Positions 11,441 to 21,540 of a DNA stretch of 64,000 nt are shown piece by piece (position 1 is the stretch's first letter; every line of letters begins with the position of its first letter). Below the pieces are notes generated by a model. That model saw nothing but the letters and a program-made list of their open reading frames with translations, had not been told where the DNA came from and made no database searches. Made by a program: the position numbers and the translations under genes. The stretch comes from Euglena gracilis (lineage: Eukaryota > Euglenida > Euglenophyceae > Euglenales): assembly GCA_039621445.1 (NCBI GenBank), contig CP154956.1, positions 83,758,474-83,822,473 on the forward strand, read 5' to 3'.

Positions 11441-12340
11441 ACGAGTCGGCCGTCATCGTGACGATGCTGCCGCCCTCGAGCCGCTGGCGGTCGTACACGG
11501 CCTTCACCAGGGTGCGGTGCTTGTCGCTCACCGGCACCACCACGAAGCGGCGCCCCGCCTTCCGCACTGAGGCGGGGGCCACCGTGGTCTCTTGCTTGAT
11601 CATCTCCTTCATCTACTCCACCGTCGTGTCCATCGGCAGGCCCTCCAGCACGATGGACCGGTGGTCCACCCGCTTGTACCCCTCCTGCGCCACCTTCCGG
11701 CGCCAGGGGTGGATGGGTATGGCCTCCACGAGGAGCTTCCCCAGATCCTCCTCCTCCATGCCCACCTGCCTCGCCATGGACTCCATCTGCGCGTAATACT
11801 CTCTCTCTACTTCTCGGTCAGCTTCCCGCTCGTCACCAGCTTCAGCTTCCTCATTCGCCGCTGCAGGACCTCCTTGTCCTCTCCGCCGTTCGCCAGGTCC
11901 ACCTCCGCGAACAGCACGACATACTCCACCTCTCCCTTGGTCTTGATCTCCTCTTCCAGCATCAGCACCAGGGCCTCGTGCAAAGCCGCGCGGAACTTGC
12001 CGAGACGCTGGGTTGACGTGATGGATGGCCACGCCTGCTCGAGTTCCCGAAGGAAAAGGAGCCACCGCCTCCGCCACTGCGGCCAGTCCTCTGGATGCCC
12101 GGAGAACTGGCCCGGGTGGAGGCCGATGACGGAGTCCACCAGCGGCGCCGGGAGGAAGTGCAGGGCCGCTGGCTGGGCCGTCACCGGGGCGATGCGGACC
12201 TCTCCCACCGCGGACGCGCTGGCGACGGGACGGCGGACGGCGTGGTCAGGCTCGCGATGGAGAGGGACGGCACCCCGCCCCCTCCCGCCGCGGCCTGCTT
12301 CCGGACCAGTCGGAGAGCTGGTCGGAGGGTGGACGACGGA
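11441..12340 (-). pseudogene. gag: Element A gag, capsid-like segment on the opposite strand
   Basis: Read on the minus strand, this stretch gives the typical Gag capsid opening FSGHPEDWPQWRRRWLLFL followed by helices (LGKFRAALHEALVLMLEEE), then MARQVGMEEEDLGKLL and RKAGRRFVVVPVSDKH. Flanking Gag segments read on the plus strand. A local inversion of about 0.9 kb explains this; breakpoints are approximate (within about 60 bases). One frame change lies near 11810 (minus frames 12619-11807 and 12077-11613). The plus-strand ORFs here look like shadows. An assembly error is the main alternative. Confidence 0.7.
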
Positions 12341-12925
12341 TTCTCTTGCAGCACAGACTCCTCCTGCAAGGACATCCACAACCTCATGGTGAGATGGCTG
12401 TGGATGGAGGCGAAGATGGACCGCGAGAGGGAGTAGGAGATCCTGGAGAAGCAGCTGGTACCACGGTGGCAGCGGGTCGTGGAGGTCGACGACACCGAGG
12501 AGCCGTACATCCAGGAAGTGTAGAAGACGAACGTGCCGACGAACAAGGAGAAGCAAGCGCAGCAACCACGTCCGCCGACGCCGCCGGTGCCCACGCCCCA
12601 AGGCAAGGGACAAGGCCAAGTGGGACGCGGGTACCCGGAGCAGTGGTCATCGATCCCATGGACGAGTGAAGAAGGAGAAGGAAAGGGTGGATACCAAGCC
12701 GAGCAGTGGTCATCGAGTGCATGGCAAGGAAATGAAGGAAAAGGAAAGGGTGGTGGGTACCAAGCCGAGCAATGGACATCGAATGCCCCAAGACGAGACG
12801 AAGGCAAAGGAGAAGGCAAGGCGAAGGGTGGAGCCAAAGGAGATCAAGGAAAAGGAAAGTCCAAGGGCAAAGGCAAGGACGGCAAGAGCAACGTCTCGTC
12901 CGTCCAGGAGCAGTATTATGAGTGA
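12341..12925 (+). pseudogene. gag: Element A gag, C-terminal Lys-Gly-rich tail
   Basis: The plus frame resumes with DIHNLMVRWLWMEAKMDRE, broken by TAG at 12434 and 12521, and ends at TGA 12923-12925. It contains a three-fold repeat around YxEQWxS (YPEQWSS, YQAEQWSS, YQAEQWTS) separated by GEGKGG-type linkers, and finishes with GKGKSKGKGKDGKSN. No CCHC zinc knuckle is seen; the basic Lys-Gly tail may replace it for nucleic-acid binding, which is inference. Lys-Gly runs of this kind are familiar from dinoflagellate retroelement proteins. Confidence 0.7.
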
Positions 12926-14070
12926 CGGGGTCGCCCAGGCCACAGGGATGGGGGTCTGGGCCGGCCGTCAAATCCCAACGCCAGCGTGAGCGTGCGGGCA
13001 ATCACCCAAGAGCCCCGCACGCCCCCCAGACCCAGCAAGCCCCAAATCTCCCAAGGAGGGGAGAGACCGTGCGCGGAAGCACACGGTCAACGCGGGGCCC
13101 ATCAGATTTCGACAAACAACTACTGGTCCGTGTTACAGAAGAAGTCCCGTCTTTCCGAGCAACCGTCTGCGGCGCGACCGGTCTCGTCTGCGCAGTCATC
13201 GCCCCCCGCCAAGCCAGAAGCGTCCGTGTCATCGTCTACGCAGCATCGTGCCACCGCAACGCCCACAACCGGCAGCAGCAGGAGCGAGCGCCGCGCCAGT
13301 CCGCACCAAGCCGGACGACGCTGCCGCCGCCATCAGCAGCGCCGTCAGCGGCACCACGCTCCGCACCAGCAGCAACCAGCGCCCAGTTCCTCCCGCAGAG
13401 CGCACCGCCCTCACGGGCGGCACCGAAGTCGGCCGCATCGTCACCGCCAACCTCATCATCGAAGAGGTGGGCCCTGGACCTATTCTCCGGAACGGGTTCG
13501 GTGAAGCGGGCACCGGAGAAGATCGGCTACTCCGTCGTCTCGGTTGACGACGACCCGCGGTGGAAGGCGGACAAGACGGTGGACCTGCGACGCTGGCGGT
13601 ACTGGGAGGAGTACTGGCCCGGCGACTTCGAGCTGGTCGCCGCCTCGCCGCCGTGCACTCCAGCGCGATGACGACCAGGAGGAGGTGGCTGAGGAAGGCC
13701 GACTTCCTGGTCCGCAAGACGAAGGAGTTCATCGCCTACCTGCGGCCGTCCCTGTGGTGGCTGGAGAATCCCCGCCATGGGAAACTCCGCAACCGCAAGG
13801 TCGTCGAGGACATGCACTACGTCGATGTGGACTACTGCATGTTCGATGCGTGGAGCTATCGCAACCCCACACGCTCCTGGATCACGGACTCCATCTCCCC
13901 CATGCAAGACATCGTGTGAGACGGCCAGTGCGAGAACATCGTGGAGGAGCAAGATGGACGGCGACATCACCCACGGCAGCTGGGTGGGGCTTCCCAGCTG
14001 CGCGGCACCCGAGAGCAGGCGTATCGCATTGCGGAAGGAGTAGTACGATATCTGTGCGAGCGCACCACAC
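12926..14070 (+). pseudogene. Element A cytosine-methyltransferase-like domain
   Basis: After a Pro/Ala/Ser-rich linker, the domain shows C5-methyltransferase motifs in order: motif I ALDLFSGTGS at 13471-13500, an acidic position after strand 2 (VVSVDDDP), motif IV SPPC at 13645-13656 with the catalytic-type Cys, motif VI ENP at 13764-13772, and a motif VIII-like YRNPTRSW near 13860-13880. A frameshift lies between SPPC and AMTTRRR (about 13656-13674), and TGA at 13917-13919 interrupts the C-terminus, which continues in frame to AYRIAEGVVRYLCE. If active it would transfer a methyl group from SAM to DNA cytosine. As read here it is broken. The target-recognition region is short, as in compact family members. 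Capture of such enzymes by LTR elements is known in dinoflagellates and a charophyte. Confidence 0.72.
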
Positions 14071-14229
14071 CAATCCGCCGAGCAGCCATGCCGTCCAGCC
14101 CGCCATCGCAATCGCCGCCGGCACCCGCACCCGCGTCCGCCACCAAACCGCAAAGCCGGACGGCGCTGCCCCCGCAAGCAGCGGCGCTGTCCCGAGTTCC
14201 GCGCCAAAGACCGCCATCGTGCACCCGCC

Positions 14230-16035
14230 ATGCATCGTGCACCCCCGCCGAGCCGCCCAACGATGCACCCACCGAGTCCGTCGCCATCACCTCCGACGTG
14301 CCCCACCCCCCGCGGAAGGTCCGGTCCACAAGGTTACCGTCCATCCGTGCAGTACCGCCCCAGCCGGCCCTTCCAGGTGGGCCGCATGGAGAGGCGGGGC
14401 GGCAGCTACCAGCTGATGCTGGAGGTGGTCATCGAGATCGACGGCCGGGAGGAGAAGGCGAAGGCCCTCATCGACACGGCGGCGCAGACATCGCTGATCC
14501 GTAGGGACTTGTTCCCGAACGGATGTTTCCGCCGCAGCCAGCGACCGGTGCTGCTGCGGACCGTGAACGGCGACCTGCTGGCGGGCGGCAGCAACGAGGC
14601 GGACATCCGCCTGGTGTTCAACGCGACGAGTGAAGGAGAGAGGAGTGGAGGAATGAAGAGGTGGCACAGCCAGATCACCGTCCATGACGGTGATATAGGG
14701 TGTGACCTGATTCTGGATTACTCCTGGCTGAAGGAGCACAGGCTGGGTGTGCAACCCTGGCGGGATGCACTCCAGCTCCACGACGACCCCCGATGGGTCA
14801 TCGCCGGCACCGAAGCAAGCGAGATCAAAGCGCTGAGCACACGCACCCACGCGACCGTCCGAGCCCGTAGCCCGTCGCCGTTGTCCTGCACGCCGTCCGA
14901 AATGGGGGAGGAGATGGAGGCGGAGGTGAAGAAGGTGAGGCTCACCGTCGGGGCCAACGGCCCCGACGGAGACGAGGAGGACGAGGCCCTGCACGCCGAG
15001 CAGGAGGCAATGGTGGCCAAGGTGCTGATCGACGCGGCCAAGGAGGCGAATGAATTCCGTGGGGTGGTCACGGCCGACTCGGAGGAGCAGCACCCGCTGG
15101 CCGTCCAGCTCCGCGCAGAGATTCTCAAGGAGTTCGAGGGCCGCGTCTTCTGCGACCGCGTCCACCCCTATCCACCTCCACGAGGCCCGCACGGGATGGC
15201 GGTGCTGCGCCTCAAGCCGAACGCCGAACCGGGGGTGGGGTGGGTGATCCACCTGAAGGGCGAACGGCTGGAGGCGCTGCGGGAGATGGAAGAGGAATGC
15301 CGCCGCGACCGGAAGGTGGAGCCGGGGCGCGGCCCGTGGCGGGCGGTCGACTTCCCGATTCGGAAGAAGAACGGGAAGTGGGGGATGGTGTGTCACTACG
15401 CGGTGACGAACCTGCAGATCATGGCGGACAGCTACCCCTTGCCCTTGACGGAGGAGATCGTGGCGGAGCAGGCGAAGTGTACCCTCTTCAGCACCGTCTA
15501 CTTGCGGGACACGTTCCACCAGGTGTCCTTGACGGAGGAGAGCCGACCGGTGATGAACGTCCAGCTGCCGGGTGGGCTGTGGCAGTGGCGTGTGGTCCCG
15601 CAGGGGATCAACGTCGGGCCCGCCCTGCTGCAGCGGGACATCGACGCCACCTGCGCGGCAGTGAAGGCGCACTCCCGCCCGTACTTGGACGGCACCATCG
15701 TCAGTACGCGACAGGTAGCGGAGGAGGCGGACGAGGAGATCTACCAGAAGCACGCCCGAGACGTCCGTGAGACGTTGCTGGCCTTGGAGAAGGACAGATG
15801 GGTCAGCGACAGCCGCAAGATCAAGCTCTTCATGAGGCAGGTCGAGTTCGTGGGGAATGCCCTGGGGCACGGCAGGAGGGTGCCGGCCCCAGGCAAACTG
15901 TCGGCGGTGCAGCACTGGCAGCTGCCGCCGACGGTCAGCAGTCTCCACGCGTTTCTCGTCGTCTGCAATTACTATGCAGGCTGCGTGAGACTGTACGCGG
16001 AGCTGGCGGCGCCGTTGCAGGAGAAGCTGAAGTAG
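14230..16035 (+). pseudogene. pol: Element A protease-reverse transcriptase
   Basis: A 601-residue ORF. The retropepsin-like domain has LIDTAAQTSLI (DTAA at 14473-14484 in place of the usual DTGA or DSGA) and the second conserved strand CDLILDYSWLKEH. A charged linker leads to a Ty3-type RT: WRAVDFPIRKKNGKW, then VYLRDTFHQV where the family has a catalytic Asp (Tyr codon at 15499-15501), VPQGINVGPALLQRDID, and YLDG at 15682-15693 instead of YxDD. Two of the three metal-binding Asp positions are therefore lost and the enzyme should be inactive. The RT connection continues to CNYYAGCVRLYAELAAPL before TAG at 16033-16035. ATG at 14230 is only the first Met of the frame; the true polyprotein start is unknown. 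Confidence 0.85.
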
Positions 16036-16264
16036 CCGAGGGAGCTGACCATGGCGGGATCCAAGCACCCAGTGGTGTAGACGGAGCAGGAGAAGGAGGC
16101 GTTCGACAAGCTGAAGAAGGCCCTCATCGCCGACCTGGAGCTGTACCACATCGATCCAGCCGAGCCGTTCGTCCTGCGCACCAACGCGTCGGGTTACGCC
16201 ATCGGAGCGGTGCTGGAGCAGTTCCCGAAGATCGACGGCATGCCGCGGGAGGATGACCTGCGGC
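16036..16264 (+). pseudogene. pol: Element A RNase H, truncated
   Basis: The pol frame continues past TAG 16033 and another TAG at 16078 to FDKLKKALIADLELYHID and VLRTNASGYAIGAVLEQ, the opening of Ty3-type RNase H. The first catalytic residue, usually Asp in this motif, is Asn here. Similarity ends after DDLRPG near 16264-16270, where AT-richer sequence of the DIRS-type copy begins, so the rest of RNase H and integrase are missing. Confidence 0.75.
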
Positions 16265-16270
16265 CGGGAA

Positions 16271-17690
16271 GATCAACCCAAGGGGGGGACCCACAGACAC
16301 CCCCGCATGGTGTGTTTTACCAACAACAAGACCAAATTGGAGGACCAGAGAGAGTGTGCAGGATGCATGCACACCCATCCTGCAAATTTTAAAAAAACAT
16401 CACGTAGACCCAGAGTTGCCATTACCCCAAACACCCACTAGCAGGTCACAGCATTCATCCCAAAACGTTCGTTTGATGTAAAATGGTCACTAACCCATCC
16501 ACACACAACCCCACAAAACCAGTTACTTGGAGAAATAACCTCCATGGAGGAAAAGTGGGGAGACACCTCCCTGCACCAGAGACTTCAAAGAAGCCTAAAA
16601 TGGTGTAATAAAAATCCTCCCAGGCAACCTGTCAATTGATATAAAAAAATGGAATTGAACCCCCGTGGGAGAATGACCAAGAAATGACCACCCAAAACCC
16701 AGAGTGAACTTGCACCCGACTGGCAAAAAAAATCCAATAGGATTACAAAAAAAACTGGTTCAATAAAACGAGTTCAGAATTCAGACACCCAGCATTTAAT
16801 CATACACGGCCGAAGGTGCGCCGATTGATCCCCGTGATATGCCCTCTGCCTGTACGGGATCGACCAGGACTCACACGGCGGGACCTGGGTCTCGAACCCA
16901 CGACCTCCCACGTTTGAGGCCAACAGCTAAACCAATCATCCGGACCAGACTGTTGTCGGTGTTACGCACCTACCACTGTAGTGTGTCGTAGGCTATCCCT
17001 TCCGCCGCACACATTACTCCCATGGTTTCTAATTTTGAATTCAGAAGGGGTAACAAAAAAAATGGAGAATGGTCAGCGGCTGCAGAGGAATAAATGAGCA
17101 TTTTAAATAAAACGTGTCAAACTGGACCATATCCAGCACATACTTCCAGTTTGGGAAAAAGGCCACTTGGCACGCAAAAAAATAGACCTCAAGGATGCCA
17201 ATTTTCATTCCATTAAGTCCAGGCCTAAGACGGTTTTTAAGGCATCAAGTAGCGTGGCAGACCAGGGTACCTGGGACAGTCTATTTTGGGCTAACCGTAA
17301 TGACCCAATTTTTCATGTCAGTGATGAAAACTGTCGGAAAGCTGTGAAAAAAACGGGGCATCAACGTGTTTATTTACCTGGACGACATTTTAACTTGTGG
17401 ACCCCACCAAAAACACATTGCAAAGTCATCTGAACAGAGTCGTCAAAGATGTTCTGAATTCAGGGTTCAAAATAAGTGGGAAATTGGGCTCCCTGCAACC
17501 CACACAAGTGGTAACACATCTGGGCTTTTAAACTAAACTTCCAGGAAGGAAAGCAACATGATCCCCCAGAAAGTCAAAACCTTAAAAAAGGAGCTGGGAA
17601 AAATCATGAAAACACATTAAACGTCAAAGGACAGTTGGCTGCCATTTTGGGTCAACAAAGATGCAACTTAGGCCACTCGGGCTTCGCACT
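16271..17690 (+). pseudogene. Decayed DIRS-type reverse transcriptase, copy 1
   Basis: Fragments match the better copy at 22651-24720 in order: a stretch at 16548-16605 resembling its EKQWGDTPIAQRL segment, KKIDLKDANFH at about 17170-17205, YLDD at 17375-17386 in another frame, and an AAILG-like remnant near 17640. Many stops and frame changes separate them. The spacing between the first two landmarks is about 200 bases longer than in copy 2, explained by the tRNA-like insertion at 16801-17000. It begins right where element A stops and may have truncated it. Confidence 0.6.
16801..17000 (-). mobile_element. tRNA-like SINE candidate
   Basis: On the minus strand a perfect RNA polymerase III B box GGTTCGAGACC lies at 16898-16888, with an A-box-like TGGTTTAGCTGTTGG at 16934-16920, a normal box spacing. 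The sequence does not fold as a tRNA: T33 and a proper anticodon arm are missing and the acceptor ends do not pair. Its location accounts for extra length in the surrounding DIRS-type copy. The outer limits are estimated. Confidence 0.5.
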
Positions 17691-17699
17691 TCGGTTGGG

Positions 17700-17765
17700 T
17701 GAGATCCTGCTTGTTTGTGCGGGCTGTTTGTTCATGGTGCATTCTTTGGCGCGGTGCTTCTTAAA
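17700..17765 (+). repeat. Short dispersed repeat, inverted partner at 24870-24945
   Basis: GAGATCCTGCTTGTTTGTGC and the following 45 bases recur, reverse-complemented, at 24870-24945. In both places the repeat follows the end of a DIRS-type RT copy. Confidence 0.6.
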
Positions 17766-17845
17766 CCCCCCCACTTATACACCCCGGGTTTATAGGATCC
17801 GGTTTGGTTGGTCGACCGAGGAGGGGGGGGTATAAGTTGGGGGGG
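17766..17845. mobile_element. Mini-element M1 with G/C-run terminal inverted repeats
   Basis: About 80 bp from CCCCCCCACTTATA to TATAAGTTGGGGGGG. It belongs to the same terminal type as 45826-45995. The interior contains GGTCGACC. Confidence 0.5.
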
Positions 17846-18103
17846 AGTTAAGATCCGGAATTGTTGGTGAAAATCCGACCCCAAAAAACGACCCCGAAAC
17901 CCCCCAAATTGCATTTGTTTTGCAAATTTCGTCTAAAATGTCATTATTGATGATGGTCGGTCTCAAAAAATTGCCAAAAAATGAGTTTTTGGGTGGATTG
18001 GGGCCGAAACCCCCGTCATCCTCGGCTTTCATTTTTCTTCCGGGGGGGGATCCGGTTTCTTCCGAGGGGGGGTTTATAAGTGGGGGAGGTTTATAAGTGG
18101 GGG
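17846..18103. other. No gene seen
   Basis: Intergenic. It ends in two TTATAAGTGGGGG-type motifs (18073-18101), the same terminal motif as the mini-elements. Confidence 0.5.
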
Positions 18104-18420
18104 GGTCGCTGAGCTCTTATCCCTTTATGGGTAAGAGCGAAGCTTACCACCGGCGAAACCCCCCCTCGACCCCCCCCTCCCCCCGCCCCCCCCCCCGGGT
18201 CGGGGCCACCTCGGGAACCGACGGATTATCACCATGATCCCGGCCCCGTTCCCGGAATTTTTTTTCAGTTGCGAGCGACTGGATTTCTAGTTTCCGAATC
18301 ACCTGGGTTTGACCCCCAACTCCCCGCCAGGCCCGAGTTATTCACGCGCGAAGGGGTCCAAACTGGGTAGGATCGGCCCGCCCCCCCTGGATAAGCCCCC
18401 CCCTTTGGAGGGCCAAAAAA
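18104..18420 (+). repeat. Repeat R, copy 1
   Basis: Begins GGTCGCTGAGCTCTTA and forms a hairpin, GCTCTTA-T-CCC / GGG-TAAGAGC, at about 18113-18138. It then runs through a conserved tract (CCGAATCACCTGGGTTTGAC, GCCCGAGTTATTCACGCGCG) to a C run near 18405. Other copies lie at 20531-20850 and 26605-26870. Confidence 0.8.
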
Positions 18421-18690
18421 ATGTCAAATTGCAAAATATCTCCAAAATGAAGCCAAACCAAAGGAAATGCATGAAGACCTAATTTGAAGCCCGTTTTTGG
18501 GGGGTGGGGGGTCAAAAAATCGATGTTTTCAACATTTCTCCAAAATGACGCAAAATCAAAGGAAATGTCCGGAGACCTAAATTGAAGCCCTTGGAACGCT
18601 CTACCTAGTGGGATATTGGTTTCCCTGCAACTCACCGCCCAGCCCGAGATACGGGCGTTTTTTTTGGCCAGTTTGGGACGTTTCAGGCCA
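18421..18690 (+). repeat. Repeat S, copy 1
   Basis: Contains CAAAGGAAATGTCCGGAGAC and CAGCCCGAGATACGGGCG. It is repeated within 20851-21285 and, diverged and reversed, at 27955-28230. Confidence 0.75.
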
Positions 18691-20500
18691 TTTTGTACAC
18701 TTTTCCCTCTGTTCGACTTAGCCGTTTTCGGCCAAAAAAAGTCGAAAAAAATCGAAAAAAAATTTTTGCCCAAAACGATGCTTTTTGGCCTCCCGGACCC
18801 AGAAAAACTGTTTTTGAGCCGAAAACGAGTGTTTTTCGACCCGCCAGCGCCCCGTTTTGGGACGCCGACCCATTGACTTTGGGTCAAAGCCGGGTCGAAA
18901 AAGTCGAGAAAAATCGAAATAAAATTTGCCCGAAACGATGTTTTTTGGCCTCCCGGACCCAGAAAAACTGTTTTGAGCCGAAAACGAGCGTTTTTCGACC
19001 TGCCAGCGCCACGTTTTGGGCCGCCGCCCCATTGACTTTGGGTCAAAACCGGGTCAAAAAAGTCGAAAAAAATCGAAAAAAAGTCTTGCCCGAAACGATG
19101 TTTTTTGGCCTCCCGGACCCAGAAAAACTGTTTTTGAGCCGAAAACGAGGGTTTTTCGACCCGCCAGCGCCACGTTTTGGGGCGCCGCCCCATTGACTTT
19201 GGGTCAAAACCGGGTCAAAAAAGTCGAAAAAATCGAAAAAAAATTTTGCCCGAAACGATGCTTTTTGGCCTCCCGGACCCAAAAAAACTGTTTTGAGCCG
19301 AAAACGAGCGTTTTTCGACCCGCCAGCGCCCCGTTTGGGGCCGCCGACCCATTGACTTTGGGTCAAAACCGGGTCGAAAAAGTCGAGAAAAATCGTAAAA
19401 AAAATTTGCCCGAAACGATGTTTTTTGGCCTCCCGGACCCAGAAAAACTGTTTTGAGCCGAAAACGAGCGTTTTTCGACCTGCCAGCGCCACGTTTTGGC
19501 CCGCCGACCCATCGACTTTGGGTCAAAACCGGGTAAAAAAAAGTCGAAAAATAAAATCGAAAAAAAGTTTTTGCCCGAAACGATGTTTTTTGGACTCCCG
19601 GACCCAGAAAAACTGTTTTTGAGCCGAAAACGAGGGTTTTTCGACCCGTCAGCGCCACGTTTTGGGCCGCCGACCCATTGACTTTGGGTCAAAGCCGGGT
19701 CGAAAAAGTCGAGAAAAATCAAAAAAAAATTTTTGCCCGAAACGATGTTTTTTTTGGCCTCCCGGACCCAGAAAAACTGTTTTGAGCCGAAAACGAGCGT
19801 TTTTCGACCTGCCAGCGCCACGTTTTGGGCCGCCGCCCCATTGACTTTGGGTCAAAACCGGGTCAAAAACGTCGAAAAAAATAGAAAAAAGTTTTTGCCC
19901 GAAACGCTGTTTTTTGGCCTCCCGGACCCAGAAAAACTGTTTTGAGCCGAAAACGAGCGTTTTTCGACCTGCCAGCGCCACGTTTTGGGCCGCCGACCCA
20001 TTGACTTTGGGTCAAAACCGGGTCAAAAAAGTCGAAAAAATCCAAAAAAAATTTTGCCCGAAACGATGTTTTTTGGCCTCCCGGACCCAGAAAAACTGTT
20101 TTGAGCCGAAAACGAGCGTTTTTCGACCTGCCAGCGCCCCGTTTTGGGCCGCCGACCCATTGACTTTGGGTCAAAACCGGGTCGAAAAAGTCGAAAAAAA
20201 TCGAAAAAAATTTTTGCCCGAAACGATGTTTTTTGGCCTATCGGACCCGGAAAAACTGTTTTTGAGCCGAAAACGAGCGTTTTTCGACCCGCCAGCGCCC
20301 CGTTTGGGGCAGCCGACCCATTGATTTTGGGTCAAAACCGGGTCGAAAAAGGCGAAAAAAATCGAAAAAAAAATTTGACCAAAACAATGTTTTTGGGCCT
20401 CTCAGACCCGGAAAAACTGTTTTCGAGCCGAAAATGAGCGTTTTTCGACCCGCCGGCGCCCTGTTTCTGGCACAAAACCCACGAATTTCAGGCAAAAGAG
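18691..20500 (+). repeat. 160-bp satellite array, about 11 units
   Basis: The landmark CGAAACGATG or a close variant recurs at 18771, 18931, 19091, 19251, 19411, 19576, 19738, 19900, 20059, 20219 and 20380, giving periods of 159-165. Each unit includes GACCCATTGACTTTGGGTC, itself a short dyad, and A runs after GTCG. ORFs on both strands are by-products of a period not disrupted by stops. Confidence 0.92.
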
Positions 20501-20530
20501 CTCCATGGAGTGGGCCGGTATGTATGGAGG

Positions 20531-20850
20531 GGTCGCTGAGCTCTTATCTCTTTAGAGTAAGAGCGAAGCTTACCACCAGGAAAAAGTGGGGGTCGGACCC
20601 GCCCCCCCCCCTCCCCGGCCCCCCCCCGCCCCCCTCTGGGTAGACCGTGAAAACCGCGGATTATCACCATGACCCCAGCCCGGTTCCTGGAATTTTTTTT
20701 CCAGATGCGAGCGACTGGATTCCTAGTTTCCGAATCACCTGGGTTTGACCCCCAACTCCCCGCCAGGCCCGAGTTATTCACGCGCGAAGGGGTCCAAACT
20801 CGGTAGGATTTACCCGCCCCCCCTGGATAAGCCCCCCCCCCCTTTGGACT
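20531..20850 (+). repeat. Repeat R, copy 2
   Basis: Lies 2.4 kb after copy 1. The stem changes from CCC/GGG to CTC/GAG, so pairing is kept. Confidence 0.8.
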
Positions 20851-21285
20851 CTGCCACTTCGGCCAAAAAATGTCAATTTTCAAAATATCTCCAAAACGAA
20901 GCCAAACCAAAGGAAATGTCCGGAGACCTAATTTGAAGCCCTTGGAACGCCCCATCTACCGGTATTTTGATTTCCCCGCAACTCCCCGCCTGGCCCGAGA
21001 TACGGCCGTTTTCGGCGCAGATGGCCGTTTTGTACATTTTTCCCACTGTTCGACTTGGCCGTTTTCGGGGGGTGGGGGGTCGATGTTTCGAAAAACCGAT
21101 GTTTTCAAAATTTCTGGAAAATGATGCAAAATCAAAGGAAATGTCCGGAGACCTAAATTGAAGCCCTTGGAACGCTCTGTCTACTGGGATATTGGTTTCC
21201 CCGCAACTCCCCGCCCAGCCCGAGATACGGGCATTTTTTGGCCAATTTGGGCCATTTCAGGCCATTTTGTCGAAAAAAAATGGAA
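20851..21285 (+). repeat. Repeat S, copy 2 (duplicated internally)
   Basis: Two versions of the AAATGTCCGGAGACCTAA block, at about 20915 and 21140, each followed by a CCGCAACTCCCCGCC-type block. Confidence 0.7.
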
Positions 21286-21540
21286 AAAAAATTTTGCCCG
21301 AAAGGATGTTTTTTGGCCTCCCGGACCCAGAAAAACTGTTTTCGAGCTGAAAACGAGCGTTTTTCGACCCGCCGGCGCCCCGTTTTGGGCCGCCGACCCA
21401 TTGACTGTGGGTCAAAAACGGGTCAAAAAAGTCGAAAAAAATCGAAAAAAAATTTTTGCCCAAACCCATGTTTTTTGGTTTCGTGGACCTGGAAAAAGTG
21501 TTTTCGAGCCGAAAATGGGCGTTTCTCGACCCCCCAGCTC
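21286..21540 (+). repeat. 160-bp satellite, second short array
   Basis: About one and a half units with landmarks at about 21300 and 21462, ending where the 20-bp minisatellite starts. Confidence 0.85.

Larger units (their letters stand above)
2073..16270 (+). mobile_element. Element A: decayed LTR retrotransposon with a methyltransferase-like domain
   Basis: In order it carries a proline-rich Gag N-terminus, a coiled-coil Gag region, a capsid-like Gag segment (inverted), a Lys-Gly-rich Gag tail, a cytosine-methyltransferase-like domain, retropepsin, a Ty3-type RT and the beginning of RNase H. It is clearly richer in GC than its surroundings. Two other LTR elements sit inside gag. In-frame stops occur in gag, the methyltransferase region and pol, and two RT catalytic positions are changed, so it cannot be autonomous. 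The 3' end stops inside RNase H near 16264-16270; integrase and LTRs were not found. Confidence 0.85.

Noticed and set aside
10606-11442. Minus ORFs opposite the coiled-coil gag
   Set aside because: They are shadows produced by GC-rich codons; the plus strand continues the Gag frame across element C.
14287-16149. 620-codon minus ORF
   Set aside because: It is antisense to retropepsin and RT, whose motifs are clear on the plus strand.
16840-16960. Functional tRNA gene on the minus strand
   Set aside because: The A and B boxes are good, but the anticodon arm, T33 and acceptor pairing fail, so it is listed as a SINE candidate instead.
17781-18033. Minus ORFs near 17732-18032
   Set aside because: Short, low-complexity and overlapping mini-element ends; no motif.
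18342-20437. Long ORFs on both strands reading LPDPEKLFLSRKR and similar repeats
   Set aside because: They are translations of the 160-bp satellite; every unit gives the same peptide in several frames and there is no independent coding evidence.
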